Source: Bacillota bacterium (GTDB taxonomy: Bacteria; Bacillota; Clostridia; Lachnospirales; Lachnospiraceae). From it: a stretch of DNA of 64,000 nt. Each line of letters starts with the position of its first letter. Position 1 is the stretch's first letter. The notes under the pieces were generated by a model. The model was not told the origin of the DNA and made no database searches. It worked only from the letters and a program-made list of their open reading frames with translations. Position numbers and translations under genes: made by a program. This document shows, one piece after another, positions 28,723 to 38,271 of this stretch. The stretch lies in NCBI GenBank assembly GCA_023408815.1, contig JAEYJO010000045.1, positions 62,001 through 126,000 on the forward strand. The letters are read 5' to 3'.

Positions 28723-30480
28723 ATGACAAAAAAGCTAGGATATATATTTAATAAGCGTGATAAAGCGAAAATTACAGGGCTGATGATTTTAGTAGTGATT
28801 GGAAGTTTTTTGGAATTGTTGGGGGTAACAATTTTCATGCCGTTTATTCAGATTATAATGGATGCATCCAAAATTGATAAGAATGAAACGCTACGTTTTT
28901 TGTATGAAGAGGGTAACTTTCAGAACGTCGAATCCTTTCTTGCGTTTATTGCAGGAGGAATTATCGGAGTTTATATTATAAAAAATATATTTCTATGGGT
29001 GGAACAGGACTGTATATTGAAGTTCTCTTATAATACTCAGAATAAATTATCAACCAGACTTTTAACAACATATCTGCACGAACCATATACTTTTCATTTA
29101 AACAAAAATGTGTCCGAATTACAGAGGAGCATGCAGGAGGACACGGGGTTGTTTACTCAGGCGTTAATGCATGCGCTGCTTCTTATTGCTGAATTGGCTG
29201 TGTGTTCAGTGTTAGGCATTTATTTATTTATTGTTAGTAAGTCAATTACATTAGTTACCATAGTATTGTTGGTTGGGTGTGTAGCAATATTTACGTACAT
29301 TACCAAAACATTTTCCAAGACACTTGGAAAGGAGGCTCAGGTTTACAAAACAAAAGTGTATCAGTGGGTAAATCAATCTATAGGTGGAGTAAAAGAAGTA
29401 AAGGTTCTAAATAGAGAAGCGTTCTTCGTTGACTCTTATCAGAAATATTATAAGCTATATGTAAAAGGGCTGCGTATTAATAGATTGATAGCTATGACTC
29501 CAAAGTATATAGTTGAAGCCGTGTGTATGACAGGCCTTTTAACGGCGGTTATTGTTAAATTGTTTTTTGGTCAGAAAGACATTGAAAGTTTTGTTCCTCA
29601 GTTAGCTGTTTTTGCGGTGGCAGCATTCCGTCTTTTGCCGGCTGTTGGTCGCATTAATGAACATGTAAATAATATTTTATATGCATCGCCATCTGTTGAT
29701 TTAATATATCATGATTTAAAAGAAATAGAGGACTATCAAGAGCAAATTGGTCAAGAAGAACATAGGGATTGGAGCTTTCAGAACGGAATTGCAGTAAAGA
29801 ATATTACCTATTCGTATCCTGGTATGGAGATTCCAGTATTGGACCGGGTAAGCTGTTTTATTCCTAAGGGCAAGACGGTGGCTTTTATCGGAAGTTCAGG
29901 AGCGGGCAAGACGACTATGGTAGACGTTATCCTCGGATTATTGTCACCCCAATTTGGGAAAATAAAAGTAGATGAAATGGATGTTTATAAAAACTTATCT
30001 ACATGGCATAAGCACCTTGGTTATATTCCACAGGTAATATATCTTTCTGACGATACGATTAGGAATAATGTAGCATTTGGTATTGCATCAGAAGAAATCG
30101 ATGATTCGGCTATTATGGAAGCCCTGAGAAAGGCGCAGTTATGGGAGTTTATCGATAATCTTCCAGATGGACTGGATACCTTCGTAGGTGATAGAGGAGT
30201 TCGATTATCGGGAGGGCAGCGTCAACGAATAGGAATCGCAAGGGCATTATATCATGATCCGGAGATTCTTGTATTGGATGAAGCTACTTCCGCTCTTGAT
30301 AGCGAAACAGAGACGGCTGTTATGGAAGCAATCGAAAGCCTTCAGGGCATGAAGACAATGATTATTATTGCGCATCGCCTTACTACTATAAGAAATGCGG
30401 ATATCATTTATGAAGTGATAGATGGAAATGTGCTAGAGCGTGAAAAAAGTTATGTATTTAGTGAAGATGTAGCAAAATAA
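28723..30480 (+). CDS. ABC transporter, lipid-linked oligosaccharide flippase type (second copy)
   Basis: A 585-residue half-transporter with six N-terminal helices, then Walker A GSSGAGKT, signature LSGGQRQR, Walker B ILVLDEATSALD and the switch histidine IIAHRLT. Domain layout and many segments match the copy at 3362-5104 (for example DDTIRNNVAFG and the TSALD region), so the two are paralogues, but this one is more AT-rich and so probably came with a different cluster. ATG 28723 with AAGGAG about 12 bases upstream is preferred over an upstream in-frame ATG inside the previous gene. Confidence 0.88.
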   Translation: MTKKLGYIFNKRDKAKITGLMILVVIGSFLELLGVTIFMPFIQIIMDASKIDKNETLRFLYEEGNFQNVESFLAFIAGGIIGVYIIKNIFLWVEQDCILKFSYNTQNKLSTRLLTTYLHEPYTFHLNKNVSELQRSMQEDTGLFTQALMHALLLIAELAVCSVLGIYLFIVSKSITLVTIVLLVGCVAIFTYITKTFSKTLGKEAQVYKTKVYQWVNQSIGGVKEVKVLNREAFFVDSYQKYYKLYVKGLRINRLIAMTPKYIVEAVCMTGLLTAVIVKLFFGQKDIESFVPQLAVFAVAAFRLLPAVGRINEHVNNILYASPSVDLIYHDLKEIEDYQEQIGQEEHRDWSFQNGIAVKNITYSYPGMEIPVLDRVSCFIPKGKTVAFIGSSGAGKTTMVDVILGLLSPQFGKIKVDEMDVYKNLSTWHKHLGYIPQVIYLSDDTIRNNVAFGIASEEIDDSAIMEALRKAQLWEFIDNLPDGLDTFVGDRGVRLSGGQRQRIGIARALYHDPEILVLDEATSALDSETETAVMEAIESLQGMKTMIIIAHRLTTIRNADIIYEVIDGNVLEREKSYVFSEDVAK

Positions 30481-30519
30481 TTATAAATATATAATATTTT
30501 GAATACGGAGAATCCATTG

Positions 30520-31920
30520 ATGAACTTCAAGATAAGAAGAATGAGTAAAATAAACTATAAATACGAATGGCTGATAACTTTACTCATTGGCCTGATGTCG
30601 TTTCTCTTGTTTACCTATATAGATAATGTTTCAATGACGGTCTGGAGTATCAATATTCTGGATTGTTTATGGAAAGGAAATATTTTAGATTTTTACAACT
30701 ATACGGCTCTTAATGTACACAACGTACATCATCAATATTGCGGCAGTATGTATCTTGGATTTATTCCTCATGCCATATGGAATATACCCATTTGGATGGT
30801 ACACTATTTTGGAGGAATAGAGATAACAAATTCGGTTATCTGCATGTTATGGGCAAAATTATACTACGTAGTTATATTAATTGTTCTTATTCACTTTACT
30901 GTTAAATGTATTGATGAGAAATGCAGTGAAGAGGATAAGACGCTAGTGGCGCTCCTAATCAGTTCCTCGGTATATGTTTTAATCGCAATAGGCTACGCAG
31001 GACAAAATGATATTTTATGGGTAACATTAGGTCTGATATCATTCTACTATTACTTAAATGGCAATGTTAAGAAATTTATTATCTTTGCCGGTTTATCTAT
31101 GCTAATAAAGCCTTATTTTTTGATTCCATGCATAGGTTTGCTGTTGCTTTCAGAAAAACGAATTATAAAGCTTGTGTTAAAGGTTTTTCTCCTTGTCAGC
31201 CCTACAGCCGTTTGTCAGGTCATATTTTTCTTTCTCCCCGGATATCGAATGTCTACTAGTGCTAACAATATACAAAGCAGCATGCTTGAAAGTTATCTTG
31301 GCAGCACTTTTTCAATTTCTTATGGAGCCATCAGCAAGATAATCTTTATTTTGATGATTATATATATAGGATGTTACATTTTGAATATAGAGGATAAAGA
31401 GAAAAGCAAAGAATATTCAATATATTATATGCTTTTAATCAACTTTGTCTGGTTAGTTTTTAGCTATGAACATTTTTATAGAATAGTAATGGTATTGCCA
31501 TACCTATATATGACGATAATCAGAAGAAAGAAGCTTTTTGAAATAAATATGTGGTTGGATAATATTATAAGTGGTAGCTTTATTTTCGTGTATATTGCAA
31601 GTGCAAGCACATTTTTAACTCCTAAATGGTCAATGAAACCTTCCATAATAAGAAATATTGATTATGAAAACGTTTTATCAGTGGCTGATACACTGCTCAA
31701 ATTTTTGTCGGAAAATACTTTAAATGCTGCATATGTGTTATCAAGGACGGTATGGGTAGGTGCTGTAGCAGCTTTGTTAATTTTTAACATACCTAGGGTG
31801 AGCGAGTATATGGAGAGGTACTGGCAATCTGACAAAAATGTAAGCAGGACTTTGATTTGGGCGCATGTTCTGCTCTTTCTGCCCTTTGTTATGTTATGTT
31901 ACTTTTTGGCGAATAGATAA
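30520..31920 (+). CDS. Multi-pass membrane protein, GT-C glycosyltransferase-like
   Basis: A 466-residue protein with about eleven hydrophobic helices from residue 18 onward. The long first external loop contains HNVHHQYCGSMY, and AGQNDILW and KPYFLIPC occur at the helix positions used by polyprenyl-phosphate mannosyl/glucosyltransferases. It is probably an outside-facing GT-C enzyme that adds a side-branch sugar, but no diagnostic motif is complete. ATG 30520 has CGGAG ten bases upstream; an in-frame TTG at 30499 lacks a good site. It closes the AT-rich block B. Confidence 0.6.
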   Translation: MNFKIRRMSKINYKYEWLITLLIGLMSFLLFTYIDNVSMTVWSINILDCLWKGNILDFYNYTALNVHNVHHQYCGSMYLGFIPHAIWNIPIWMVHYFGGIEITNSVICMLWAKLYYVVILIVLIHFTVKCIDEKCSEEDKTLVALLISSSVYVLIAIGYAGQNDILWVTLGLISFYYYLNGNVKKFIIFAGLSMLIKPYFLIPCIGLLLLSEKRIIKLVLKVFLLVSPTAVCQVIFFFLPGYRMSTSANNIQSSMLESYLGSTFSISYGAISKIIFILMIIYIGCYILNIEDKEKSKEYSIYYMLLINFVWLVFSYEHFYRIVMVLPYLYMTIIRRKKLFEINMWLDNIISGSFIFVYIASASTFLTPKWSMKPSIIRNIDYENVLSVADTLLKFLSENTLNAAYVLSRTVWVGAVAALLIFNIPRVSEYMERYWQSDKNVSRTLIWAHVLLFLPFVMLCYFLANR

Positions 31921-31996
31921 GGAAGATTACAGGGTAATATAAACTTTGTAAAAATAAAGAAGTGCTTGATAAAGTAAAAGGTTGGAGGATACAGTA

Positions 31997-33307
31997 ATGA
32001 ATTTGGCAGTCGCGGGAACAGGGTATGTAGGTTTAGTGGCAGGAGTCTGCTTTGCAGAAATGGGACATACAGTAACTTGTGTGGATATGGATAAAAAGAA
32101 AGTGGCATTGATGGAATCAGGCATTTCTCCTATTTATGAGGAAGGCCTAGAGGAGCTAATGCAAAAAAACTATGGGCGGGGAAGGATCCATTATACGATA
32201 GATTATAAGGACGCATACAAGGAAGCAGATGCTATTTTCATCGGGGTGGGAACGCCCGAGCAGCCGGACGGCTCGGCTAATTTAAGCCATATTGCGGCGG
32301 TATCCAGACAGATCGCGGAGTCGGTGGAGAAGGATTGTCTTGTGGTGGTAAAATCAACGGTGCCGGTTGGAACCAATGATAAGGTAGAACAGTTTATCCA
32401 GGACTTCCTCGTTAGAGATGTCAAGATAGAAGTCGCCTCCAACCCGGAGTTCCTGGCGCAGGGTTCCGCGGTGCACGACACTCTGCATGCTGCCCGGATT
32501 ATCATAGGCACGGAAAGCAAGCAGGCGGAAGAAACGTTGATGAAGATATACAAGCCTTTCAATCTGCCAATCGTATCGGTGAGCAGGCGCAGCGCGGAGA
32601 TGATTAAATATGCCGCCAACGATTTTCTGGCGCTTAAGATATCCTATATGAACGACATTGCAAATCTGTGCGAGTTGGTGGGAGCTAACATAGAGGATGT
32701 AGCAAAGGGGATGAGTTATGACGAGAGAATCGGCGCCAATTTCCTGAAGGCAGGCATCGGTTATGGAGGGAGCTGCTTTCCGAAGGATACGAAAGCTTTG
32801 AAATTCCTTGCAGCGAAGGCGGGATACCGTCTGGAAACGGTGGAGGCGGCAGTTGCAGTCAACGAGAGACAGAAAACAAGGCTGTTTCAAAAGGCAGGAA
32901 ATCGGATGATTACATTTGAAGGATTGAAGGTCGCGGTATTAGGGCTTGCCTTCAAACCGGGAACGGACGACCTTCGGGAAGCTCCTTCCATCGACAACGT
33001 GGAGCTCCTTTTGGCACATGGTGCACAAGTCTATGCCTATGATCCCGTTGCTATGGACAACTTTAAAAAGAAATATCCGGAAGGTATGAACGGCAGGGGA
33101 AATATCGTATATGTACAGCAGCCGGAGGAAGCCTTAAAAGGAGCGAATATCTGCTTTATTTTTACGGAGTGGAAGCAAATACGGGAAATAGGGGCCGATA
33201 CCTTTAAGAGCCTTATGCAGACACCGCTCGTCTATGACGGAAGAAATGTATTTGATCTGAAAAAGATGAAGGAACATGGAGTGGAGTATTACAGCATCGG
33301 AAGATAG
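31997..33307 (+). CDS. ugd: UDP-glucose 6-dehydrogenase (UDP-glucose/GDP-mannose dehydrogenase family)
   Basis: A 436-residue enzyme. AGTGYVGLVAGVCFAEMGH is the N-terminal NAD-binding fold, STVPVGTND and SNPEFLAQGSA are central family blocks, GIGYGGSCFPKD carries the catalytic cysteine, and GLAFKPGTDDLREAPS starts the C-terminal UDP-binding domain. The reaction is UDP-glucose + 2 NAD+ to UDP-glucuronate; a UDP-HexNAc dehydrogenase role is less likely from the motifs. ATG 31997 has GGAGG ten bases upstream. The gene is markedly GC-richer than the one before it, marking a composition boundary. Confidence 0.93.
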   Translation: MNLAVAGTGYVGLVAGVCFAEMGHTVTCVDMDKKKVALMESGISPIYEEGLEELMQKNYGRGRIHYTIDYKDAYKEADAIFIGVGTPEQPDGSANLSHIAAVSRQIAESVEKDCLVVVKSTVPVGTNDKVEQFIQDFLVRDVKIEVASNPEFLAQGSAVHDTLHAARIIIGTESKQAEETLMKIYKPFNLPIVSVSRRSAEMIKYAANDFLALKISYMNDIANLCELVGANIEDVAKGMSYDERIGANFLKAGIGYGGSCFPKDTKALKFLAAKAGYRLETVEAAVAVNERQKTRLFQKAGNRMITFEGLKVAVLGLAFKPGTDDLREAPSIDNVELLLAHGAQVYAYDPVAMDNFKKKYPEGMNGRGNIVYVQQPEEALKGANICFIFTEWKQIREIGADTFKSLMQTPLVYDGRNVFDLKKMKEHGVEYYSIGR

Positions 33308-33345
33308 AACCGGTGTCTGCACCTGAAAGGAGTATGGTTATAAGT

Positions 33346-35259
33346 ATGACAAAAAATAACCTGAAGGAATTATTCTACTACCTGTTTTTTGGATTGATGA
33401 TTTTTGCAAAAGGAATAGGACTGGACAGCGGAGATAAGGCGTATTATATCCTGAGCGCCGCCGCGTTCGTATGCGTGGTCTGCAAACTTGTCCTGACAAA
33501 ATATAATAAGAAGCAAATTGCGGCTATGATACTGCTATGTCTCATAGCCTTTGTCTCGTACCGCAATTCGGGAAGAATGGGAATCCTTCTTAGCGTTCTT
33601 ACTATTGTAGGAATGAAGGATATGAAAGTGAGCAGGCTGTTTTCATTAGGAACAGTTGTTTACGGACTGTCCTTTACTGCAACGGTGATGGCTGCTGCTG
33701 CCGGTCTCATTGACAATCCTTTTGTTGTACATGAAAAGGGAGGAATAGGAGAGGTAATCCGCTGGGGAATGGGTTACAGTACCGGAAATGTGTTTCATGT
33801 ATCTTATTTCATATTGGTCGTATTGCTATGCTATACATGGGGAAGGAACTACCATGTAAAGCGATTGCTTGGACTTATGATTGGTAATGTGCTTGTATTT
33901 CTGTTTTCCCTGAGCTATACGGGCGTCGCTGTGACGACATTTTATTTGCTGCTCAATCTATATGCCGTTAAAAGAACGAGGCCTGGTAAGGCCGAGAAGT
34001 TCTTCTATCAATTGCCGCTGCCTCTTTGCGTGCTGTTTTCTTTTATTGCTCCGCTGCTGCTTAGGTATCCAGTGGTGCAGAAGCTGGATAGTATGCTTCA
34101 GGCGCGGCTTTCTTTTTCCCAATATTTTTTGTTGAATCAGCCTATTACTTTGTTCGGAACCAGAATGCACAATGTACCTAATTTCTGGATTATTATGGAT
34201 AATGGATATGTTTATTTTTTGATGACGTTTGGAGTTGTGGCCTTCATACTGCTCTGCGTCGGTTATATCGCGGTTATTGCTAAATATAGTGGTATAAGTC
34301 TTATAAAGCGGACACATGAAAATGGGAAGGGGTATAACAATGCTGCGGAGAACAGGGCTATAAGACTGCCGGAACTCGCTATAATTTTTTCTTTTTTATT
34401 GTACGGGATCATGGAGCAGTTCCTTTCCAATGCCTTTATGAATCTTTCTCTTATATTTATAGGGGAAATTCTATTTGGGGAAGTGGAGGGGGAGAAGAGC
34501 TTTAACTGTGTTTCGGATTGGTTCCGCAGCAGCATGAATGAAATACGTGATCATAAGAAGCATTTAATTACGGGGGGCTGTCTGGCAGGAGCAGCAGGAC
34601 TTGTCTGCTATTTGCTTTATGCTCCTGTACCGGAGTATATAGAGGTTCCGCTTAAATCATTAAACTATGTGGATGCGCAGAGCGCTATGGTATCTATAGA
34701 TAACGAAGAGGGAACAAAGGATGCCTTAAAAGTAGAAATGGATCGGTATAAAACCATCCTTGAGGACGAAAGCTTACTTGAGAGAGCTTTGGAAGACGTC
34801 AGCCTAACTGATAAGCTTACTTCAGAGGACGTAGAGGCGGCCTTGGAGTTTTCTTTGCCCCAATCGGTACAAAACAGCGGAAACTATAATACCTTCCGGA
34901 TACGGCTTCTGGAACTGTACTACGATGTTGATGAGGCACAATACCAGGATATTCTTCGGACACTTATCGCAGAGGCTTCTGGCCAGGAGGACATCCGCGG
35001 TGAATATGGTGATGTTTATGAGGAGAGGATAGGTAAAAGCTCCGGCGAGGACAGAATAGAGCATATGAGCAGTGAAAAAGTGTATTTCGTTGAGAAGAGC
35101 GGAGATATAGCGAAGATAGAATACTGCCGAAAAGGGATACTCAGCATGCTGACCGGAAGTGTGGTAGGTCTTATATTGATTGTAATTATAGTCTTGATTC
35201 GTTATAATAGGGGAAAGCAAATGAAGATAGGAATGACAAGCCATGAGAATAGCGATTGA
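33346..35259 (+). CDS. Wzy-like polymerase fused to a C-terminal Wzz-like (chain-length regulator) segment
   Basis: A 637-residue protein. Residues 1-390 form a polytopic membrane domain paralogous to the 11050 polymerase (shared LTKYNKKQ, SYRNSGR, a helix histidine in GNVFHVS). Residues 406-426 form an extra helix (LITGGCLAGAAGLVCYLL). Then come about 170 hydrophilic residues with YKTILEDESLLERAL and FRIRLLELYYDVDEAQ, and a final helix near 596-620. Helix, extracellular region, helix is the polysaccharide co-polymerase (Wzz) layout, and the two quoted stretches resemble Wzz-domain patterns. The start is uncertain: ATG 33346 or ATG 33334; AAAGGAG lies at 33326-33332. It overlaps the next gene by 17 bases. 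Confidence 0.75.
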   Translation: MTKNNLKELFYYLFFGLMIFAKGIGLDSGDKAYYILSAAAFVCVVCKLVLTKYNKKQIAAMILLCLIAFVSYRNSGRMGILLSVLTIVGMKDMKVSRLFSLGTVVYGLSFTATVMAAAAGLIDNPFVVHEKGGIGEVIRWGMGYSTGNVFHVSYFILVVLLCYTWGRNYHVKRLLGLMIGNVLVFLFSLSYTGVAVTTFYLLLNLYAVKRTRPGKAEKFFYQLPLPLCVLFSFIAPLLLRYPVVQKLDSMLQARLSFSQYFLLNQPITLFGTRMHNVPNFWIIMDNGYVYFLMTFGVVAFILLCVGYIAVIAKYSGISLIKRTHENGKGYNNAAENRAIRLPELAIIFSFLLYGIMEQFLSNAFMNLSLIFIGEILFGEVEGEKSFNCVSDWFRSSMNEIRDHKKHLITGGCLAGAAGLVCYLLYAPVPEYIEVPLKSLNYVDAQSAMVSIDNEEGTKDALKVEMDRYKTILEDESLLERALEDVSLTDKLTSEDVEAALEFSLPQSVQNSGNYNTFRIRLLELYYDVDEAQYQDILRTLIAEASGQEDIRGEYGDVYEERIGKSSGEDRIEHMSSEKVYFVEKSGDIAKIEYCRKGILSMLTGSVVGLILIVIIVLIRYNRGKQMKIGMTSHENSD

Positions 35260-36421
35260 TTTAACCTCTCTGGCCGACAATTTTTCAGGAATAGAGCGCT
35301 ATGCTATGAGCATAGCCGAAGAATTAATTGCGCTGGATGATGAGAAGAATACTTATATTCTATTATTTAAAAGAAAAGTTCATAAGGAATTCGAGAAATA
35401 TAAGGGCAGGAAAAACATCATTTTCAAGGTGTATCAGGGAAGAAACAAGCTGGTATTCCAACAGATTATATTGCCCTTTCATTTGTATAGAATCAAAGCG
35501 GATGCTTATTTATTTCTGGCGTTCCAGAGCCCGGTGCTCTTTCGCAGAAAGGGAATCTATAACACCGTTCACGATCTGACCAGCTGGGACTGCCCTGAGA
35601 CCATGAAGAAAAAGATGGAACTGTACTTCAAACTGACGATTAAAAATGCGCTGTGGGTAAGCGAGGGAATCATAGCGATTTCAAAGTTTACGCGTGATCG
35701 GATCGTGGATAAGTTTCATTATAGTAAGAAAAAAATAACGATTGCTTACTGCGGAATATCAGATGTGTTCATGAATTATATAGCGTTTCAGCCATCGGAG
35801 ATTTTGGATAGTGAAGAAAATAAAAAGGGAATTGAAGCCAGGCTTGAAAAAATCAGGAATAAATCGTTAGATATCCGCCATAAATATCACCTTCCCGAAC
35901 AATACCTGCTATGTCTTGCGACTTTGGAACCGCGGAAGAATCTGCCCTTTCTGGTAGAGGCTTATGTGGAGCTGTTAGAGGAGGGAAAGGTAGACATCCC
36001 CCTTGTTCTTGCGGGCCGTAAGGGCTGGATGATGGACGAGTTCCTGAACCGGATCGAAGAGGAATATAGAAAAAATATTGTGGTCACGGGATTTATTGAA
36101 GACGAGGATCTGCCTTATGTATATCATATGGCCGATTGCTTCATCTTTCCCTCTATCTACGAAGGCTTTGGTATGCCGCCGCTGGAGGCTATGGCGGTAG
36201 GCACGACGGTAATCTCATCCGATGCGGCCTCCCTGCCTGAAGTGCTGGGCAAAGCCGCTTCTTATTTTCATTCGGGAAATAAAGAGGAGCTGAAAGAAAA
36301 AATGCGTCAGGGTATTCATCAGGAATGCGATGAGGTGACTGTCCGAGAAATTAAGAAGAGGGTGGAGATGTTCCAGTGGAGGCGGTCGGCGAAGAAGATT
36401 GAGGAAAGAATCCGAATATAG
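35243..36421 (+). CDS. GT4 family glycosyltransferase
   Basis: A 392-residue GT-B enzyme whose ATG lies 17 bases before the end of the polymerase fusion gene. It has FSGIERYAMSIAEELI at the N-terminus, IYNTVHDLTSWDCPE, CLATLEPRKNLPFLVEAY and PSIYEGFGMPPLEAMAVG (E-x7-E), the common mannosyl/rhamnosyltransferase subgroup. Codon use is GC-richer, like ugd and the polymerase, so these three genes look like one module. A 93-base AT-rich gap follows. Confidence 0.88.
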   Translation: MRIAIDLTSLADNFSGIERYAMSIAEELIALDDEKNTYILLFKRKVHKEFEKYKGRKNIIFKVYQGRNKLVFQQIILPFHLYRIKADAYLFLAFQSPVLFRRKGIYNTVHDLTSWDCPETMKKKMELYFKLTIKNALWVSEGIIAISKFTRDRIVDKFHYSKKKITIAYCGISDVFMNYIAFQPSEILDSEENKKGIEARLEKIRNKSLDIRHKYHLPEQYLLCLATLEPRKNLPFLVEAYVELLEEGKVDIPLVLAGRKGWMMDEFLNRIEEEYRKNIVVTGFIEDEDLPYVYHMADCFIFPSIYEGFGMPPLEAMAVGTTVISSDAASLPEVLGKAASYFHSGNKEELKEKMRQGIHQECDEVTVREIKKRVEMFQWRRSAKKIEERIRI

Positions 36422-36514
36422 ATAAATCCTAAAACATTAAGAAATTATAAAAAAGTGTTTAAGTATAAATAATTGTATTTTAATATGTAATTTGATAGAA
36501 TTGAGGTGATATGT

Positions 36515-37159
36515 TTGAATGAAAAAATTGTAATCATTGGAGCAGGTCCACATGCTAAAGTTGTGGTTGATGTTATAAAAAGCGAAAATAGATATGATAT
36601 TATTGGTTTAGTAGATAAAGTAGAGAAAAGCGGTTTTTGGGGGATTGATATAATCGGAGATGATAACTGCTTGTATGATTTATATGGGCGAGGAATAAAA
36701 AAGACAGTTATAGGAATTGGAGATAATAAGATAAGAAAACGTCTTTTTCAACAAGCAAAGGAAATTGGATTTGATATAATTAACGTGGTAAGCGATAAGG
36801 CTATAATCTCTCAATATGCTCAATTGGGATGTGGAGTGGTAGTCATGCCGGGAGCAATTATTAATGCGGATACATTTATTGGTGATGGCTGTATTATAAA
36901 TACTAATTGTTCGGTTGACCATGATAATTATATAGGAGAGTTTTCTCATATAGCACCGGGGGCCACACTAGCAGGAAGTGTTAATATAGGGGCAGGAACT
37001 TTTTGTGGAGTTGGGTGCCGCATTATTGATGGCATTAAAATTGGACATAATGTGGTGATAGGTGCAGGAACAGTTATAATTAATCCTATAGAATCAAATA
37101 GTACTGTTGTCGGCGTGCCGGCTAAATATATAAAAAGAAAAGAGGATAAAAATGAGTAG
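36515..37159 (+). CDS. Sugar N-acetyltransferase, left-handed beta-helix (PerB/NeuD/PglD family), probable GDP-perosamine N-acetyltransferase
   Basis: A 214-residue protein. An N-terminal Rossmann-like part (IVIIGAGPHAKVVVDVI) binds the nucleotide sugar. The C-terminal hexapeptide repeats (about residues 95-200) end with VVGVPAKYIKR. H-D-N in SVDHDNYIG matches the catalytic histidine of PglD. Its overlap with a perosamine-synthase-like gene favours acetyl-CoA-dependent N-acetylation of GDP-perosamine. The TTG at 36515 is preferred as start because TGAGGTGAT ends five bases before it; an in-frame GTG at 36506 lies inside that site. It overlaps the next gene by eight bases. Confidence 0.83.
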   Translation: MNEKIVIIGAGPHAKVVVDVIKSENRYDIIGLVDKVEKSGFWGIDIIGDDNCLYDLYGRGIKKTVIGIGDNKIRKRLFQQAKEIGFDIINVVSDKAIISQYAQLGCGVVVMPGAIINADTFIGDGCIINTNCSVDHDNYIGEFSHIAPGATLAGSVNIGAGTFCGVGCRIIDGIKIGHNVVIGAGTVIINPIESNSTVVGVPAKYIKRKEDKNE

Positions 37160-38264
37160 AATTTCAATAGCAAATCCAGTATTCAATGGAAATGAAAAAA
37201 AATATTTAAATGAATGTATTGATACCGGATGGGTATCAGCTAATGGAAGATTTATTAGGGAGTTTGAAGAAAGGTTTGCTGAATATTGTGGGTGCAAATA
37301 TGGCATATCTTGTAGTAATGGTACTGTTTCACTTCATGCAATTCTATTGGGGCTTGGAATAGGACCGGGTGATGAAGTGATTATGCCAACATTAACTTAT
37401 ATTGCTACGGCAAATGCTGTGAGATATTGCGGTGCAACGCCTGTTTTTGTAGATAGTGAAGAAGGCACATTTAATTTGGATCCTAAAAAAATAGAGGAAA
37501 AAATCACACCTAACACGAAAGCAATTATGCCAGTTCATTTGTATGGACTTCCGGCAGATATGGATGCAATATGTAGCCTTGCTGAAAAATATAATATAGC
37601 AGTCGTAGAGGATGCTGCTGAAGCGCATGGCGCTGAATTTAATGGAAAAAGAGTAGGTTCAATAGGAAGGGTGGCTTCGTTTAGTTTCTTTGGTAATAAA
37701 ATTATTACTTGCGGAGAAGGGGGAATGATTACGACAAATGACAAAACCTTGTATGAAAAAATAAAATTATTGAAATCACAAGGTGTTTCAGCTAAAAAAA
37801 GATATTGGCATGATATTGTCGGATATAACTATAGGATGACAAATATGCAGGCAGCAGTTGGGCTAGGACAGTTAGAAAATATTGATTGGCATTTGCAGCA
37901 AAGAAAAAGAATAGCAGATTTATATAAGAAATATTTAAAAGATGTATCTGATTATTTTGTTTTGCAAGTAGAACCAGATAATTGTAAACATGTTTATTGG
38001 ATGAGTAATATTGTGCTATCCGATAAAGTGATAAAAAAACGCGATCAAATTATGTCAGAAATGGAAGATCGTGAGATTGAAATGAGGCCTATTTTTTATC
38101 CAATGCATATTATGCCTCCATATTACGATGCAGAAATTAAGTGTCCAGTTGCAGAAAAAATAGCATCTAGGGGAATAAGTTTGCCATCACATGCACTTTT
38201 GACAGAAATGGATGTAGAATATATCTGTGATTCTTTAAAAGAAATAATATTCGAAGGGAAATAG
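37152..38264 (+). CDS. per: GDP-perosamine synthase-like aminotransferase (DegT/DnrJ/EryC1)
   Basis: A 370-residue PLP enzyme. FNGNEKKYLNECIDTGWVSA at residues 11-30, SNGTVSLHAILLGLG, PTLTYIATANAVRYCGATP, VEDAAEAHGAEF and SFSFFGNKIITCGEGG (PLP lysine K183) closely resemble Per/RfbE of E. coli O157 and Vibrio cholerae O1. The reaction is GDP-4-keto-6-deoxy-mannose + glutamate to GDP-perosamine; the keto substrate would come from Gmd at 60019. It overlaps the acetyltransferase gene by eight bases, so the two act in sequence. A UDP-4-keto sugar substrate is the main alternative. Confidence 0.87.
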   Translation: MSRISIANPVFNGNEKKYLNECIDTGWVSANGRFIREFEERFAEYCGCKYGISCSNGTVSLHAILLGLGIGPGDEVIMPTLTYIATANAVRYCGATPVFVDSEEGTFNLDPKKIEEKITPNTKAIMPVHLYGLPADMDAICSLAEKYNIAVVEDAAEAHGAEFNGKRVGSIGRVASFSFFGNKIITCGEGGMITTNDKTLYEKIKLLKSQGVSAKKRYWHDIVGYNYRMTNMQAAVGLGQLENIDWHLQQRKRIADLYKKYLKDVSDYFVLQVEPDNCKHVYWMSNIVLSDKVIKKRDQIMSEMEDREIEMRPIFYPMHIMPPYYDAEIKCPVAEKIASRGISLPSHALLTEMDVEYICDSLKEIIFEGK

Positions 38265-38271
38265 TTAAAAT

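Noticed and set aside
36473..36501. Promoter-like TTGTAT, 17-base spacer, TAGAAT before the acetyltransferase
   Set aside because: The predicted transcription start (about 36508) would fall inside the ribosome binding site, leaving almost no leader; in a region this AT-rich such matches arise by chance.
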